From: Sphingomonas sp. CCH21-G11
Lineage (GTDB): Bacteria > Pseudomonadota > Alphaproteobacteria > Sphingomonadales > Sphingomonadaceae
Length of the DNA: 64,000 bases
Direction of reading: 5' to 3'
NCBI RefSeq assembly: GCF_001555965.1
Contig: NZ_LSHX01000036.1
Location: 62,001-126,000 of the forward strand
The notes under the pieces are model-generated. The model saw only the letters and a list, made by a program, of their open reading frames with translations, made no database searches and was not told where the DNA came from. Position numbers and translations under genes: made by a program. Position 1 is the first letter of the stretch; each line of letters opens with the position of its first letter. Positions 20,714-29,413 of the stretch are shown here, one piece after another.

Positions 20714-21157
20714 ATGAGGAAGCTCCTCATCGCGCTGGCCTCGGGGCTCATTTTCGGCTTCGGCCTCATCGTCTCGGCCATGATCAGCCCAAGCAAGGTG
20801 CTGGCGTTTCTTGATGTCGCCGCGCCGTCGTGGGACCCGAGCCTGGCCCTGGTACTGGCGTCGGCCGTCATGGTTTCCGCCTTGGGATTTGCACTCGGCC
20901 GAAGGCGCGACGCTCCGCTTTTCGCAGCCACGTTCAATGGGCCATCGTCCCGGTCCCTGGACAAGAAGCTTCTCTCCGGCGCGGCGTTGTTCGGCGTCGG
21001 GTGGGGCCTCGTCGGCTACTGCCCTGGTCCGGCCCTGGTTGCCTTGAGCCTCGGGGCGCCGGCGGCGCTGATGTTCGTCGTGGCGATGCTGGTTGGCATG
21101 GGCGTCTTCGCTGTTCAGGAACGCTATCGCACGGCCAGGGCGGCGGCCAACCCATGA
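20714..21157 (+). CDS. pmpB: YeeE/YedE-family sulfur transporter subunit PmpB
   Basis: A 147-residue partner of PmpA with helices around LLIALASGLIFGFGLIVSAM and the conserved half-motif VGYCPGPALVALSLG, whose Cys complements the PmpA site. The open frame extends upstream to 20636, but the ATG at 20714 follows the pmpA stop by 4 nt and starts at the first helix. The stop overlaps the next start. Splitting one YeeE fold over two genes is normal for the Pmp type. Confidence 0.85.
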   Translation: MRKLLIALASGLIFGFGLIVSAMISPSKVLAFLDVAAPSWDPSLALVLASAVMVSALGFALGRRRDAPLFAATFNGPSSRSLDKKLLSGAALFGVGWGLVGYCPGPALVALSLGAPAALMFVVAMLVGMGVFAVQERYRTARAAANP

Positions 21158-21933
21158 CACCGGTCGACATCCTCACGCTCATATCCGGTGTCGTCGTTGG
21201 CTTCACCCTCGGGGTGATCGGCGGCGGCGGCTCGATCCTGGCGCTGCCATTGCTGCTGTATGTCGTGGGCATGAAGGACCCGCACGTCGCGATCGGCACG
21301 AGTGCGCTGGCGGTGGCCGCCAATGCCTTCGCCAACCTGGTCCAGCACGCCCGGGCCGGAACCGTGAAGTGGCCCTGTGCCCTCGTCTTCGGGGCATCGG
21401 GTGTCGTAGGCGCCCTGGTCGGCTCCACCCTGGGCAAGATGGTGGCGGGTCAGCACCTCCTGGTGCTGTTCGCGGGCGTGATGATCGTGGTTGGGGTTTC
21501 CATGCTGCGGGGCAAGTCGGGCGGCGGCGATCCGGGCGTGCGGATCACGCGGCCGATTGCTGTGCGGCTTGTGGTGATCGGCCTTCTCGCCGGCCTCCTG
21601 TCAGGGTTCTTCGGCATCGGCGGCGGCTTTCTGATTGTGCCCGGCATCATGCTCGGCAGCGGCATGCCCATCCTCAACGCGGTCGGATCGTCGCTGTTTT
21701 CAGTGGGAGCATTCGGCTCGGCGACAGCCCTCAACTATGCCCTGTCAGGGCTCGTGGACTGGCGCGTGGCTGGCTTTTTCATTGCTGGCGGGGTCGCTGG
21801 CGGCATCGCCGGCATGCAAACGGCCATCCGGCTCGCCGATCATAAGGGCCTGCTCACCCGCATCTTCGCTTTCGTCCTGCTGGCCGTGGCCGCCTACATG
21901 CTGTTCCGCAGCCTGGGCGGGATCGGCAGCTAA
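21154..21933 (+). CDS. TauE/SafE-family sulfite/anion exporter
   Basis: A 259-residue protein with eight predicted helices in two inverted halves, each starting with a Gly-rich motif (LGVIGGGGSILALPLL; SGFFGIGGGFLIVPGI). This is the TauE/SafE signature for export of sulfite or organosulfonates. The open frame is much longer upstream (from 20830) but overlaps pmpB; the ATG at 21154 is coupled to the pmpB stop. In this operon it would remove sulfite made by persulfide oxidation. Confidence 0.88.
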   Translation: MTPVDILTLISGVVVGFTLGVIGGGGSILALPLLLYVVGMKDPHVAIGTSALAVAANAFANLVQHARAGTVKWPCALVFGASGVVGALVGSTLGKMVAGQHLLVLFAGVMIVVGVSMLRGKSGGGDPGVRITRPIAVRLVVIGLLAGLLSGFFGIGGGFLIVPGIMLGSGMPILNAVGSSLFSVGAFGSATALNYALSGLVDWRVAGFFIAGGVAGGIAGMQTAIRLADHKGLLTRIFAFVLLAVAAYMLFRSLGGIGS

Positions 21934-21952
21934 GCACCATTGGAGACCGATC

Positions 21953-22702
21953 ATGATCTTTCGTCAGTTGTTCGAACCCGAGTCCTCGACCTACACCTAC
22001 CTCCTCGGTTGCTCGGAAACGCGCAAAGCCGTCCTGATCGATCCTGTCCTGGAGACGATCGAACGCGACCTTGCCGCGCTTCAGGAACTGGATCTTGAGC
22101 TGGCCTATACGTTGGAGACGCATGTGCATGCGGACCACGTCACATCGGCCTGCTATCTGCGCAGCCTTACCGGCTCCAAGATCGCGTACCCCGCCATGGA
22201 CGGCCTTCCCTGTGCTGACGTCGGCGTCGCCGAGGACCAGCCCCTGACCGTCGGTGCGCTTAAGCTTCAGCCGCTGTTTACGCCAGGGCACACCGATGCC
22301 CACCATACCTACCTGGTCGATCAGCCCGATGGTCTTCGCGCTTTCACTGGGGACGCCCTGCTGATCGACGGCTGTGGCCGGACCGATTTCCAGAACGGTG
22401 ACGCCGCCACGCTCTATCACTCGGTCACGCAAAAGATTTTCACGCTGCCGGGCGACGGTCTGATCTTCCCGGCTCACGACTACAATCATCGCCACATCAC
22501 GACAGTGGCGCAGGAGCGCGAGCGGAACCCTCGCCTTGCGGGCAAGACCGTACAGGAATTTGTCGCGATCATGGCGGCTCTCGATCTTCCCTACCCGAAG
22601 AAGATCGACGTTGCCGTTCCGGCAAACAAGCTTTGCGGTGATTGCCCGACAGATCTGCCGGAACTGTTGCGTCAGATAGGCGGCAAGTCCCAGCAGGGCT
22701 GA
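21953..22702 (+). CDS. Persulfide dioxygenase (ETHE1/Blh metallo-beta-lactamase fold)
   Basis: A 249-residue metallo-beta-lactamase-fold enzyme. The metal motif is THVHADHVTSACY, with later ligands in PGHTDAHHTYL and FTGDALLIDGCGRTDFQNG and a final His in FPAHDYNHRH. ETHE1/Blh enzymes use a mononuclear iron to oxidise glutathione persulfide to sulfite. The ATG at 21953 has GGAGA at 21942-21946. The adjacent rhodanese would exchange persulfide between glutathione and thiosulfate, and the TauE protein would export the sulfite. Confidence 0.92.
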   Translation: MIFRQLFEPESSTYTYLLGCSETRKAVLIDPVLETIERDLAALQELDLELAYTLETHVHADHVTSACYLRSLTGSKIAYPAMDGLPCADVGVAEDQPLTVGALKLQPLFTPGHTDAHHTYLVDQPDGLRAFTGDALLIDGCGRTDFQNGDAATLYHSVTQKIFTLPGDGLIFPAHDYNHRHITTVAQERERNPRLAGKTVQEFVAIMAALDLPYPKKIDVAVPANKLCGDCPTDLPELLRQIGGKSQQG

Positions 22703-22738
22703 GTGATCCGATACAGGTTTATTTACAGGAGAAAGTCG

Positions 22739-23125
22739 ATGCCAACACGCACCTCGAAGCAGCTCGTTTCTGAAGCCAATGCTCTTGTCGAAACTATCGC
22801 GCCTGAGGATGCAGCCAAACTTGTCGGCAATCCCGAGGTTCAGTTCGTTGACATCCGCGAGCCAGGGGAAGTCGCGAAATCGGGGCTGGTCGCTGGTGCG
22901 GTAAACGTCCCACGTGGCCTTCTGGAATTCCAGGTCGATCCGGAAAGCCCCACCCATAATGCCAAACTCGCCGCCGGATCGCGGTTGGTGCTCTATTGTG
23001 GGTCCGGTGCCCGTTCAGCTCTTGCCGCAAAATCACTCAAGGATATGGGCGTGGAGAACGTCGCCCACGTGCCGGGTGGGTTTTCGGCACTCAAGGATGC
23101 TGGCGCCGTAATCGCACCGGAGTAG
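22739..23125 (+). CDS. Rhodanese-domain sulfurtransferase
   Basis: A 128-residue single-domain cytosolic rhodanese. Motifs are [30 protein letters not shown] and the active-site loop [16 protein letters not shown] with the catalytic Cys. The start ATG at 22739 follows AGGAGA (22727-22732). It is encoded between the persulfide dioxygenase and lgt, and probably transfers sulfane sulfur to or from the substrate pool of the dioxygenase. Confidence 0.92.
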   Translation: MPTRTSKQLVSEANALVETIAPEDAAKLVGNPEVQFVDIREPGEVAKSGLVAGAVNVPRGLLEFQVDPESPTHNAKLAAGSRLVLYCGSGARSALAAKSLKDMGVENVAHVPGGFSALKDAGAVIAPE

Positions 23126-23172
23126 CTTCGTGGCGCGGTCGAGCATTCATTCTCGCTGGCAGGATACAATCG

Positions 23173-24009
23173 TTGGATAGCCACATCGCATTTGCCAGTC
23201 TCGGATTGAGCCCGATTGCCATCTCCATAGGTCCGCTCGATATCCGGTGGTACTCGCTGGCCTATATCGCCGGCATTGTTGCAGGATGGTGGTATCTGCT
23301 ACGGCTGCTGGCTCAGTCCGACGCTCCAATGAACCGCCAGCAGGCTGATGATCTCGTGTTCTACGCGACGTTGGGCGTCATTCTGGGCGGGCGGCTTGGC
23401 TATGTGATCTTCTACGGTCCCGAGATGATCCTCCACCCCCTGCAAATCTTCAAACTGTGGGATGGCGGTATGTCGTTCCACGGGGGGGCCGCCGGCGTCT
23501 CGCTCGCGCTGATCATGTTCGCGCGACGACACGGCCTCGAATGGCTGCGGGTCCATGACTATGTCGCCTGCACCGTGCCGATCGGCCTTTTTTTCGGTCG
23601 CCTCGCTAATTTCGTGAATGGCGAGCTTTGGGGAAAGCCCACCGATGTGCCCTGGGCAATTGTGTTCCCCGGAAGTCGCGACGGCCTCGCGCGCCACCCG
23701 AGCCAGCTCTACGAGGCCGGGCTGGAAGGGCTGGTCCTATTTGCCGTGCTCGCGTGCCTGTTCTGGTTTACCAACGCCCGGCGCCGCCCTGGCATGCTCG
23801 TCGGCGTGTTCCTTCTTGGCTATGGGCTCGCTCGCTTCACTGTCGAGTTCTTTCGAGAGCCCGATGCCCAGCTTGTCGGCTTCGCAGCCAGAACAGGACT
23901 TCACATGGGTCAGTGGCTCACGGCGCCTATGATTGCGGCGGGTATCTATCTGATAGTGGCAGCTTGGCGGGTCGCGCAACCAGTAGGGAAAATCAGCGAC
24001 CAGCAATGA
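23173..24009 (+). CDS. lgt: Prolipoprotein diacylglyceryl transferase (accessory copy)
   Basis: A 278-residue polytopic inner-membrane enzyme that attaches diacylglycerol to lipobox cysteines. It shows the Lgt helices and signature: [37 protein letters not shown], then [14 protein letters not shown] and [13 protein letters not shown]. The likely start is a TTG at 23173 with AGGAT at 23161-23165; no ATG fits the conserved N-terminus. It closes the sulfide operon. An lgt on an accessory element is notable because this window also encodes several lipoproteins (ABC binding protein, CzcB, multicopper oxidase). Confidence 0.9.
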   Translation: MDSHIAFASLGLSPIAISIGPLDIRWYSLAYIAGIVAGWWYLLRLLAQSDAPMNRQQADDLVFYATLGVILGGRLGYVIFYGPEMILHPLQIFKLWDGGMSFHGGAAGVSLALIMFARRHGLEWLRVHDYVACTVPIGLFFGRLANFVNGELWGKPTDVPWAIVFPGSRDGLARHPSQLYEAGLEGLVLFAVLACLFWFTNARRRPGMLVGVFLLGYGLARFTVEFFREPDAQLVGFAARTGLHMGQWLTAPMIAAGIYLIVAAWRVAQPVGKISDQQ

Positions 24010-24105
24010 TGCGCTTTGTACCAGCGCCTTTTCAAAGTGAGCCAGCAATCGATGCCAAAATCGAGTTGTAGTGGATAGGAGCTACCAGTCGCGATCTGGT
24101 GCCGT

Positions 24106-24816
24106 TTAAGGTCTAACGCCAACTCTGATCGTGCATCGCAGGGCCTCGCGTGCTTTCACCGCCGCCTTTTCACACCCCTCGATCGCCTCGCGATTGGCCG
24201 TTACGATCCTGTCGGCAGCGGCGATCGCGCGGAACTGCGCTGGGTCGGCACTCTGCATCATGCGCTGCCCCGCTTCCCAAGGGGGCAAGTCGAGCGTCCG
24301 CGCCGCCATGCGCTCGGGCCATTGCCAACTCGCAGGCGCGACCTCGCGGGCGACAAGGCCGGGCATGATCGCCCATACGAGGACGCCGGCCACCACCCCG
24401 CCGAGGCCGAACCATAGCTGCCTGTTCCTCTGATCGACCCGCGTCCATGCCGATCCGGCAATGGCGCGAAGCTCCGCCATGACGCGGGCCTTGTCCTCGC
24501 CGGCCTTGGCGAGCGCCGCTTGATCCTCGCGCCGGGCGGCGCTGCCTGCCGCCGCAATCCGCTGTGCCATGTCCTCGGGCGTCAATGCCAGAGCCGGGGC
24601 CTTGGCGAGTATCTGGCCGATCGCGTTGATCCGGCCGGCGGCAGTGTTCACACCCTGCTGGAGCGCGCCAAGCGTCTCGGTGTAGTCGGGAATGTCGATC
24701 GCGCCTCGCTCGGCCGCCAAGCCCTCTACGGCGCGGCGCAACAGCGCCAGCTCGCCGCGCATGGCCTCGAACGCCTCGGCGGCATCTGCTCCCTGGCTGT
24801 CGTCTTCGTCCGCCAC
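24106..24816 (-). CDS. DUF6118-family membrane protein
   Basis: A 236-residue protein with an Ala-rich coiled-coil N-terminal half (about 15-130), one helix at 134-152 (LWFGLGGVVAGVLVWAIMP) and a C-terminal soluble tail (EGCEKAAVKAREALRCTIRV). It resembles DUF6118 proteins encoded next to TraA relaxases in alphaproteobacterial plasmids. It lies 9 nt downstream of traA on the same strand, so it is probably part of the transfer region. Its function is unknown. Confidence 0.7.
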   Translation of the reverse strand: MADEDDSQGADAAEAFEAMRGELALLRRAVEGLAAERGAIDIPDYTETLGALQQGVNTAAGRINAIGQILAKAPALALTPEDMAQRIAAAGSAARREDQAALAKAGEDKARVMAELRAIAGSAWTRVDQRNRQLWFGLGGVVAGVLVWAIMPGLVAREVAPASWQWPERMAARTLDLPPWEAGQRMMQSADPAQFRAIAAADRIVTANREAIEGCEKAAVKAREALRCTIRVGVRP

Positions 24817-24825
24817 CTGGTCCCC

Positions 24826-27741
24826 CTATCGGCTCATGCCACGATCGCGGTCACGCCCGATCGCGACCGACTGCGCCAGCTCCTTCGCGATCGACCGGCC
24901 GCGCTCCATTTTCAGTTCCAGCTCGGGCGCGCGGGCGCGCAACGCGGATTCGAGCTGCGGGTCGCGTTGTAGCCCGCCCGCGATGCTCTCCATGCGCTTG
25001 CCGAGCCGGTCCGCACCCGCACGGTCGCCGGCACGCTCCATGCTGGCGCGTGCTTCCCTCATACCCTGCCATTGCTCCACGAACCGGCCCGCGCGTTTTT
25101 CCGGGTCGGTGCGGACCTGGCGCTCGGTTTCCATCGCCTTCGCCGCGCCGCCCGTGTTGCCCTCGGCCGCGTCGCGCGCGAGCTTGGGGTCGCGCCCGAT
25201 CGCGCTGGCGAGGTCACGCGCGGCATGGGGCCGAACCTGGTCGAGCGCGACGCCTGCCTTCGCCAGCGCCTGTTCCTGGTGCGCCAGCACTGGCAACCCC
25301 TTGTCCTGCATCCGGCCTATATCGGCTGCGGCGCGCCCATAGCGTTCGATCGCGCGGGCCTGTGAGGGTGCCAGCGGCCGATCGGCCGCGACGCGCTCCG
25401 GCGACGTCGTCTTCTCGGTCGCCGGCTTCGGCCGGAACCCGTCGAACATGCCCCGCGCCTTGTCGCGAACCTTCGCCACCATTTCACGCGCGCGTTCCGG
25501 GAACCGGATCTCGCGCCGATCGGCGAACGCGCGTGCCTGATCCTGCTCCGGACGCGCATAATCGCCGGCCATGTCCTTGCCCCGATCGCGCGACAGGGCA
25601 CGAACAAGCTGGCGCTGGTCGGCGAAGTCGTCGCGGCCATAGTGGAGCTGCACGTCGTCGCGGTGCCGCGACAGGCCGACATAGGCGCTGTGCCGGTCCA
25701 TACCGGGGGTAGCGAGGACGTGCGCCCGATCGACCGTCACGCCCTGTGATTTGTGGAACGTGGCGGCATAGCCGTGATCGACATGGGCATAATCCTTGGT
25801 GTCGAACGCGACCTCGCGCCCGTCATCAAGGCGCACCGCCATGCCCTCGGACGATACCCGCTCGATCGTCGCCAGCGTGCCGTTCTTCACCCCCATGCCC
25901 CGCTCGTTGCGCAGGAACATGATGCGGTCGCCGGTCGCGAACTGCCGCTCGCCGCGCTCGGCCTTCACCGTCACGTCGTCGCCAAGGTCGCCGCTCGCGC
26001 GCAACCGGTCGCGCGCCTCGCCATTGAGGCTCTGCACCTCGGCGTTGGTGTGGGTGAGGATGATGCGGCTCTTGCCCGGCTCGGCCTGGCGCGCCCGGTC
26101 CCAACCGTCGACCAGCTCGCCCCGGGCCTGCTCACGGGTGTCGGCTGCGTGAACCATGCCTTTGCCGTCATAGGCATGGATCGCCTCGCCGCTGCGCCCG
26201 GTCGCCAAGGCGCGCGTAGCGTCGCGCTGCCAGTCCTCGCGCTGCCGGCGTATCTCGGTAATCTCGGCCGCGCCGTGGCGCTCGGTGACGCTGCGGAACG
26301 CCGCGCCCGCCTCGATCGCCTGCAACTGCTCGGGGTCGCCCACCATGACGACCTTCGCGCCGGCGTCACGCGCCTGGCTCAACACCCGCTCCATCTGGCG
26401 CGAGCCGATCATGCCGGCCTCGTCCACGACCAGCACGTCCTTGGGGCCTAGCTGCTCGCGCCCCTGCCCCCATGCGTGTTCAAGGCTGGCGATGGTGCGG
26501 GACTGGATGCCGGACCCGCCCTCAAGATTCTCGGCCGCGATGCCCGATAAGGCCGCGCCGCGAACCGTGTAGCCCTGCTGCTCCCATGCCTCGCGCGCGA
26601 CGCCAAGCATCGCGGATTTGCCGCTACCGGCATAGCCGACGACGGACGCCAGCGCCGCGTCGCCGATCACATGGTCGAAGGCGTCGCGCTGCTCGCCTGA
26701 CAGGACAAGGCCCCTGCTCTCGGCCGCGCCGATAGCGGCGTCACGCTGCCGATCGCCGACACTGTGTTCGCCCCGGCCGGCCAGCTCGTCGCCGGCCCGC
26801 TCAAGCCGGTTCTCCACTGCCATCATGTCGCGCGACGTGAACCGCTCCTGGTCCCGCCCGTCCTTCCCCAATGCGATCAGCTCGGGCGAGCCACGCACCG
26901 CCCCCATCACCTGGTCGAACTGATCCTTGCCGTCGCTGTGCCGAAACGCGAACGTTGCAAGATCGCGGGTGGTGAACGTGGCCTGCTGCCGCGTGATGGC
27001 GTCCAGCGCGACATTGGGATCCGCAATGATCTTCTCGCCGTTCTCACGGGCGATGCGCGTGTGATCCTCGATCCGCTCTGCCTCAAGCCCCTGCTCCGGC
27101 CTGCGCGATGCTGCGGGTCCGATCTTGTGCTGCGGCTCCAGCCCGATCCCCTGCGCCTCATAGCTGCGATGGTCGATCCGGCCCTCAAGTCCAAGCTCAG
27201 CCATGCGCTCGTTGACGTGCGCGGCCCACGCCTCGCGCCAGTCCCTCAACAGCTCGCTGCTGTTCCAGCCGCGGTTCTTCTTCCCGAACCCCTCCGGCCC
27301 CACGTCGCGCATCGTTATCATGACATGTGCGTGCGGCTTCGGGGTGCCGTCCTTCGCCTTGTCCCAATGCACGTTGAGGTCCGCGACCATGCCGCGATCG
27401 ACAAACTGCTTCTTCACGAAGTCCTGCGCCAGCGCGACGCCCTGCTTTTCGTTCATCTCGCGCGGAATCGAAAACTCCACCTCGCGCGCCAACTGCGCGT
27501 CCTTGCGCTTCTCGCCTGCCTCCACCTCGTTCCACAAGGTCGAGCGATCGTTTAAACGCTCCGGTGCGCCCTCCGGCAACATCACCTCGGAGTGGATCAC
27601 GCCAGCCTTGTTGCTGAAATCGTGATCGCGGCTCAGCCGATCGTCGTGCAGCTCGGACGCGGAGCGATAGGCGGCGCTCGCGACGGCGCTCGATCCGTTC
27701 GCACGGCTCACAACCTTGGCGGAGAAATGGTAGATCGCCAT
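24826..27741 (-). CDS. traA: Ti-type conjugative relaxase/helicase TraA (MOBQ)
   Basis: A 971-residue bifunctional protein. The N-terminal MobA/MobL relaxase domain has the catalytic Tyr25 (VASAAYRSASE) and the HUH histidines in NVHWD and KPHAHVMITM (H125, H137, H139). A RecD-like helicase follows, with Walker A VVGYAGSGKSAML (369-376) and Walker B DVLVVDEAGMIG. TraA nicks oriT and pilots the strand into the recipient. It is divergent from traC/traD, as in Ti plasmids, with a probable oriT between them. At 971 residues it is slightly shorter than Ti TraA but shows no internal break. Confidence 0.93.
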   Translation of the reverse strand: MAIYHFSAKVVSRANGSSAVASAAYRSASELHDDRLSRDHDFSNKAGVIHSEVMLPEGAPERLNDRSTLWNEVEAGEKRKDAQLAREVEFSIPREMNEKQGVALAQDFVKKQFVDRGMVADLNVHWDKAKDGTPKPHAHVMITMRDVGPEGFGKKNRGWNSSELLRDWREAWAAHVNERMAELGLEGRIDHRSYEAQGIGLEPQHKIGPAASRRPEQGLEAERIEDHTRIARENGEKIIADPNVALDAITRQQATFTTRDLATFAFRHSDGKDQFDQVMGAVRGSPELIALGKDGRDQERFTSRDMMAVENRLERAGDELAGRGEHSVGDRQRDAAIGAAESRGLVLSGEQRDAFDHVIGDAALASVVGYAGSGKSAMLGVAREAWEQQGYTVRGAALSGIAAENLEGGSGIQSRTIASLEHAWGQGREQLGPKDVLVVDEAGMIGSRQMERVLSQARDAGAKVVMVGDPEQLQAIEAGAAFRSVTERHGAAEITEIRRQREDWQRDATRALATGRSGEAIHAYDGKGMVHAADTREQARGELVDGWDRARQAEPGKSRIILTHTNAEVQSLNGEARDRLRASGDLGDDVTVKAERGERQFATGDRIMFLRNERGMGVKNGTLATIERVSSEGMAVRLDDGREVAFDTKDYAHVDHGYAATFHKSQGVTVDRAHVLATPGMDRHSAYVGLSRHRDDVQLHYGRDDFADQRQLVRALSRDRGKDMAGDYARPEQDQARAFADRREIRFPERAREMVAKVRDKARGMFDGFRPKPATEKTTSPERVAADRPLAPSQARAIERYGRAAADIGRMQDKGLPVLAHQEQALAKAGVALDQVRPHAARDLASAIGRDPKLARDAAEGNTGGAAKAMETERQVRTDPEKRAGRFVEQWQGMREARASMERAGDRAGADRLGKRMESIAGGLQRDPQLESALRARAPELELKMERGRSIAKELAQSVAIGRDRDRGMSR

Positions 27742-27748
27742 GATGCTA

Positions 27749-27800
27749 CGCTTATTGCACTTCTAAGCGCACGTCGGCAACGACGTATAAGCGCGCACTC
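27749..27800. other. Candidate origin of transfer (oriT)
   Basis: The gap between divergent traA and the traC side holds nested dyads: CGCTTA (27749-27754) with TAAGCG (27764-27769), and ACGTCG (27771-27776), four bases, CGACGT (27781-27786). ATAAGCGCGCAC (27787-27798) follows directly. Inverted repeats beside a TAAG-GCGC core are how MOBQ-type nic regions are built, and the position matches Ti oriT. The exact nick base is not known. Confidence 0.5.
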
Positions 27801-27893
27801 ACAATCCGCTTCGCTCCTCGTGATTGACTTGATGCCGCTTCTGACTTGCACTCCTCGCTCCGTCTGGCAAACTGCCTCGGTGAGGAGAATATA

Positions 27894-28151
27894 ATGAGCC
27901 GTGCTTACGAAGACGCGATGGAGCGGCGCAGCGATAAATATGTCGCCCAGTCGCTAGGTATCAGCGTCGAGACGCTGGATGATTATCCCTTCCAGCTTGA
28001 CGAGAACGCCAGTGACGATGGCATGGTCTATGGCTGGCGTGTTCTTTGGGATGAGGAAGCCCCGCCCGGTGTCGATGTTAACGGCGCGGCCGGCTCGCTA
28101 TGGTCGGACATTCCCGCCGCGCCCGATCAACCTGACGAGGATGATTCCTGA
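27894..28151 (+). CDS. Hypothetical small acidic protein of the transfer region
   Basis: An 85-residue acidic protein (C-terminus AAPDQPDEDDS) starting at an ATG at 27894 with GAGGAGA (27882-27888). The stop at 28151 overlaps the start of the TraC-like gene, so it is the first gene of the plus-strand Dtr operon. No known domain is recognised. Position next to oriT suggests an accessory role in relaxosome assembly or its control, which is inference only. Confidence 0.7.
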   Translation: MSRAYEDAMERRSDKYVAQSLGISVETLDDYPFQLDENASDDGMVYGWRVLWDEEAPPGVDVNGAAGSLWSDIPAAPDQPDEDDS

Positions 28152-28474
28152 TGCGGAAGGTTCGCGATTACGATGCCGAGCTGAAGGCACTGGGGGACAA
28201 GGCACGGTCGCTCAAAGCCAAACGGGTCGAACAACTCGGCCAGCTCGTCGCTGCAACCGGAGCCGATGCGCTCGATGCGGAAACCCTCGCCGGTGTGCTG
28301 CTCGATGCGATCGGATCGAAAGATGCTGCGGCAAAGGAGGCGTGGCGATCGAAGGGCGCTGCCTTCTTTCAGCGGCGCGGCCGTAAAGGTGGCGGCGCTG
28401 CTGCAATCGACGGATCGGGCGCTGCGGCTGAACCGGGCGGCAACGCTGCGGGCGGAAGCGGCGGAACGGCGTAA
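28151..28474 (+). CDS. Conjugal transfer protein TraC/TraD-like
   Basis: A 107-residue basic protein. The N-terminal part (MRKVRDYDAELKALGDKARS, then QLGQLVAATGADALDAETLA) is typical of TraC/TraD-family accessory proteins from Ti-like systems, which help the relaxase at oriT. After about residue 75 it becomes a Gly/Ala tail (RKGGGAAAIDGSGAAAEPGG) in a stretch that is better coding in the frame of the next gene. Either the tail is overprinted by that gene or an ancestral frameshift lengthened this one. Confidence 0.72.
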   Translation: MRKVRDYDAELKALGDKARSLKAKRVEQLGQLVAATGADALDAETLAGVLLDAIGSKDAAAKEAWRSKGAAFFQRRGRKGGGAAAIDGSGAAAEPGGNAAGGSGGTA

Positions 28475-28718
28475 CGATACGCGGGGCTGGGTCATGCAAC
28501 GCCGCGAACGAACGCGCCACCTCATAGAGCTGGGCGGCCTCGTGCAGAAAGCCGGCCTGGTCGAGCTGACCGACGATGATCGCGCCACGCTCTACGGTGC
28601 GCTGCTCGATCTCGCCGGACGCGCGCGGGGCGATGATGCGAGCGACGAGCTGGTGGTGTGGAAGCGGCGCGGCAAACGTGCGTTCGAGGCGGACGCGGAA
28701 ACGACGGAGGCGAGGTGA
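28389..28718 (+). CDS. traD: Conjugal transfer protein TraD-like
   Basis: The conserved TraD core is RTRHLIELGGLVQKAGLVEL followed by DDDRATLYGALLDLAGRAR. An ATG at 28494 would give 74 residues. The frame upstream to a GTG at 28389 also looks coding (ALLQSTDRALRLNRAATLRA, nearly all third positions G or C), so a 109-residue protein overlapping traC by 86 nt is preferred. The stop overlaps the next start (TGATG). TraD helps the relaxase process oriT in Ti-type systems. The start choice is uncertain; the gene is not. Confidence 0.7.
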   Translation: MAALLQSTDRALRLNRAATLRAEAAERRNDTRGWVMQRRERTRHLIELGGLVQKAGLVELTDDDRATLYGALLDLAGRARGDDASDELVVWKRRGKRAFEADAETTEAR

Positions 28719-29116
28719 TGGCAGGCGGCGATAACTCGGAATGGCTGATGCACGGGTCGGCATCCGCAACCGTCATCTACAATGATCCGGTCTGGTCCGA
28801 ACAGGAATATGCGATGCAGCGCGGGGAGCGACTGCGCGGCGATTACGACCCGCCTGTTCCCGCCCACTATGTTGATCTGGTGCGCGCCCGTTGGGATCGC
28901 GCGACTGCACTACACCTTCGCATGGCGACGGAAGGTCGAGACGCCCTACCCGACGACGCGCCTGACGCCTGGGTCGCAGTCGATGGCGATATGCTCATCG
29001 CCAGCCGCTACGCCCGTGATCGCGGCATCCACTGGGTGCCCGCCGAACTGCTGGCGGAATATCAGGCGCACATCGCCCTGCCCCTGCCCCGCTCGGCCGA
29101 TCTGGAAAGGCTCTGA
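28718..29116 (+). CDS. Hypothetical protein between traD and traG
   Basis: A 132-residue soluble protein (MAGGDNSEWLMHGSASATVI ... IHWVPAELLAEYQAHIALPL) without a recognised domain. Start and stop both overlap the neighbouring genes by one base (TGATG), which marks it as a real member of the operon. Tryptophan- and Tyr-rich surface suggests a compact globular fold; no function is proposed. Confidence 0.65.
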   Translation: MAGGDNSEWLMHGSASATVIYNDPVWSEQEYAMQRGERLRGDYDPPVPAHYVDLVRARWDRATALHLRMATEGRDALPDDAPDAWVAVDGDMLIASRYARDRGIHWVPAELLAEYQAHIALPLPRSADLERL

Positions 29117-29412
29117 TGGTGGATTTCGATATCAGGACGATCCGCCGCCAAGTCCGCGCGATGGAGTTCGTACGCGGCACCCCGGCGGAAGTCGCCATGT
29201 GGCACGAGGACATGGCGGACTCGCGTGCCAACCTTGTGATCGAAGACATGATCCCGACGCCGAACGAAGATGCGTTTTTCGCGATGATGCTGGAAGAGGC
29301 GGTGCCTCCCGAACTGGCCACGCAAATCCTCCTTCGGCTGCTCGATCATTCCAATGCCGATCACTCGTTGCCAATCACGCCCATGACCGTGGCGGGTCTG
29401 GAAAGCCGGTAG
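29116..29412 (+). CDS. Hypothetical acidic protein upstream of traG
   Basis: A 98-residue acidic protein (VDFDIRTIRRQVRAMEFVRG ... FFAMMLEEAVPPELATQILL) with mostly helical prediction. The ATG overlaps the previous stop and the coupling-protein gene begins 1 nt after its own. No domain is recognised. Its conserved operon position suggests an accessory role in conjugation. Confidence 0.62.
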   Translation: MVDFDIRTIRRQVRAMEFVRGTPAEVAMWHEDMADSRANLVIEDMIPTPNEDAFFAMMLEEAVPPELATQILLRLLDHSNADHSLPITPMTVAGLESR

Positions 29413-29413
29413 C

